The notes under the pieces are model-generated. The model was not told the origin of the DNA and did no database searches. It saw nothing but the letters and a program-made list of their open reading frames with translations. Made by a program: the position numbers and the translations under genes. From assembly GCF_020622345.1 (NCBI RefSeq), contig NZ_JACNMO010000006.1, positions 172,948 to 236,947 of the forward strand: a stretch of 64,000 nucleotides of DNA. Reading direction: 5' to 3'. How positions within the stretch are numbered: the stretch's first letter is position 1; each line of letters begins with the position of its first letter. Positions 63,829-64,000 of this stretch are shown here, in pieces. Source of the stretch: Roseobacter weihaiensis. Lineage in GTDB: Bacteria; Pseudomonadota; Alphaproteobacteria; Rhodobacterales; Rhodobacteraceae.

Positions 63829-64000
63829 AGTACGCCTGTATCAATCTGCGGCGCGATCATTATCCAGTGCGCATGATGTGCAGGCTGCTGGGCATTTCAG
63901 CCAGCGGATACTACGCTTGGCGCACACGTCCGGAGAGCACCCGTGCAGAACAGGACAGAGAATTGATGCCGAAGATCAGGCGGATCTTCGAGGTCAGCAA
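63825..64000 (+). CDS. IS3-family transposase OrfB, N-terminal part
   Basis: First 58 residues only, cut by the window end. KYACINLRRDHYPVRMMCRLL and SASGYYAWRTRPES match the HTH-like region before the DDE integrase domain of IS3 OrfB. GTG 63825 overlaps the orfA stop by four bases. The catalytic DDE part lies outside, so integrity cannot be judged. Confidence 0.88.
   Translation, partial: MKYACINLRRDHYPVRMMCRLLGISASGYYAWRTRPESTRAEQDRELMPKIRRIFEVS

Larger units (their letters stand above)
63486..64000 (+). mobile_element. IS3-family insertion sequence, left part
   Basis: OrfA and the start of orfB in the overlapping IS3 arrangement, running past the window edge. The left end is not fixed: a near-palindrome TAGGTG-GA-CACCTA at 63486-63499 lies 33 bases before orfA and may mark the terminal repeat. 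An AT-richer segment from about 63403 could also belong to the element. No right end or target duplication can be seen. Confidence 0.75.

Overview
The window is a compact, GC-rich chromosomal segment of an alphaproteobacterium, most likely a marine Rhodobacteraceae (Roseobacter group) species. This rests on the proteins and gene orders: rimP-nusA-ylxR/L7Ae-infB, ppiC-argJ-mutT divergent from secA, rnd-kdsD-lptC-lptA-lptB-hpf-ptsN, MoxR-DUF58-DUF4159-GATase-like, and gpmI-envC-ctpA. About 59 protein genes cover nearly everything. I saw no tRNA, rRNA or CRISPR array. The only mobile element is an IS3-type insertion cut by the right edge.

Layout. 1-1340: the end of a proline iminopeptidase gene and a short solute-binding protein. 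1341-6890: rimP-nusA-ylxR-infB, with a leader that holds a terminator-like hairpin and a short overlapping ORF, closed by a strong terminator. 6911-7106: an unlisted 44-codon gene with its own promoter and ribosome binding site. 7165-9668: ppiC-argJ-mutT. 9842-15303: secA, an unknown membrane-anchored protein, and a phosphate-binding/OmpA fusion. 15308-20158: radC, dnaK-dnaJ and alkB. 20193-31169: envelope sugar genes, namely a rhamnosyltransferase-like protein, an ABC-2 exporter permease, cysQ, kdsB, galU, galE, two paralogous family 2 glycosyltransferases, a GT14-type transferase and a sulfotransferase. 31173-35932: LPS transport and Kdo synthesis with hpf and ptsN. 36152-41087: arfB and a VOC protein behind an unusual leader, a queuosine-precursor transporter, an esterase-like protein, mepA and an MFS transporter. 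41243-46745: yggT, recQ, yaaA and a hybrid sensor kinase. 46863-53585: the MoxR-type operon. 53643-59118: DUF1285, a degenerate hydroxypyruvate-isomerase-like protein, polA and three small genes. 59336-63339: gpmI-envC-ctpA. 63486-64000: IS3 element.

How the genes work together. Much of the window builds the cell envelope: KdsD and KdsB make activated Kdo, LptA/B/C move lipopolysaccharide, GalU and GalE supply UDP-sugars to the transferases, and the sulfotransferase and cysQ fit a sulfated surface glycan. EnvC, CtpA and MepA act on the wall. The rest is central information processing: translation initiation and transcription elongation, protein export, chaperones, DNA polymerase I, RecQ, ribosome hibernation and ribosome rescue.

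The most interesting signals are: (1) an 18-codon ORF whose Shine-Dalgarno region pairs over 16 nt with the 16S rRNA tail, followed by a perfect terminator, just upstream of the VOC-arfB (ribosome rescue) pair; (2) a sugar-sulfation gene set with a two-domain sulfotransferase; (3) a hydroxypyruvate-isomerase relative that lacks most metal ligands.
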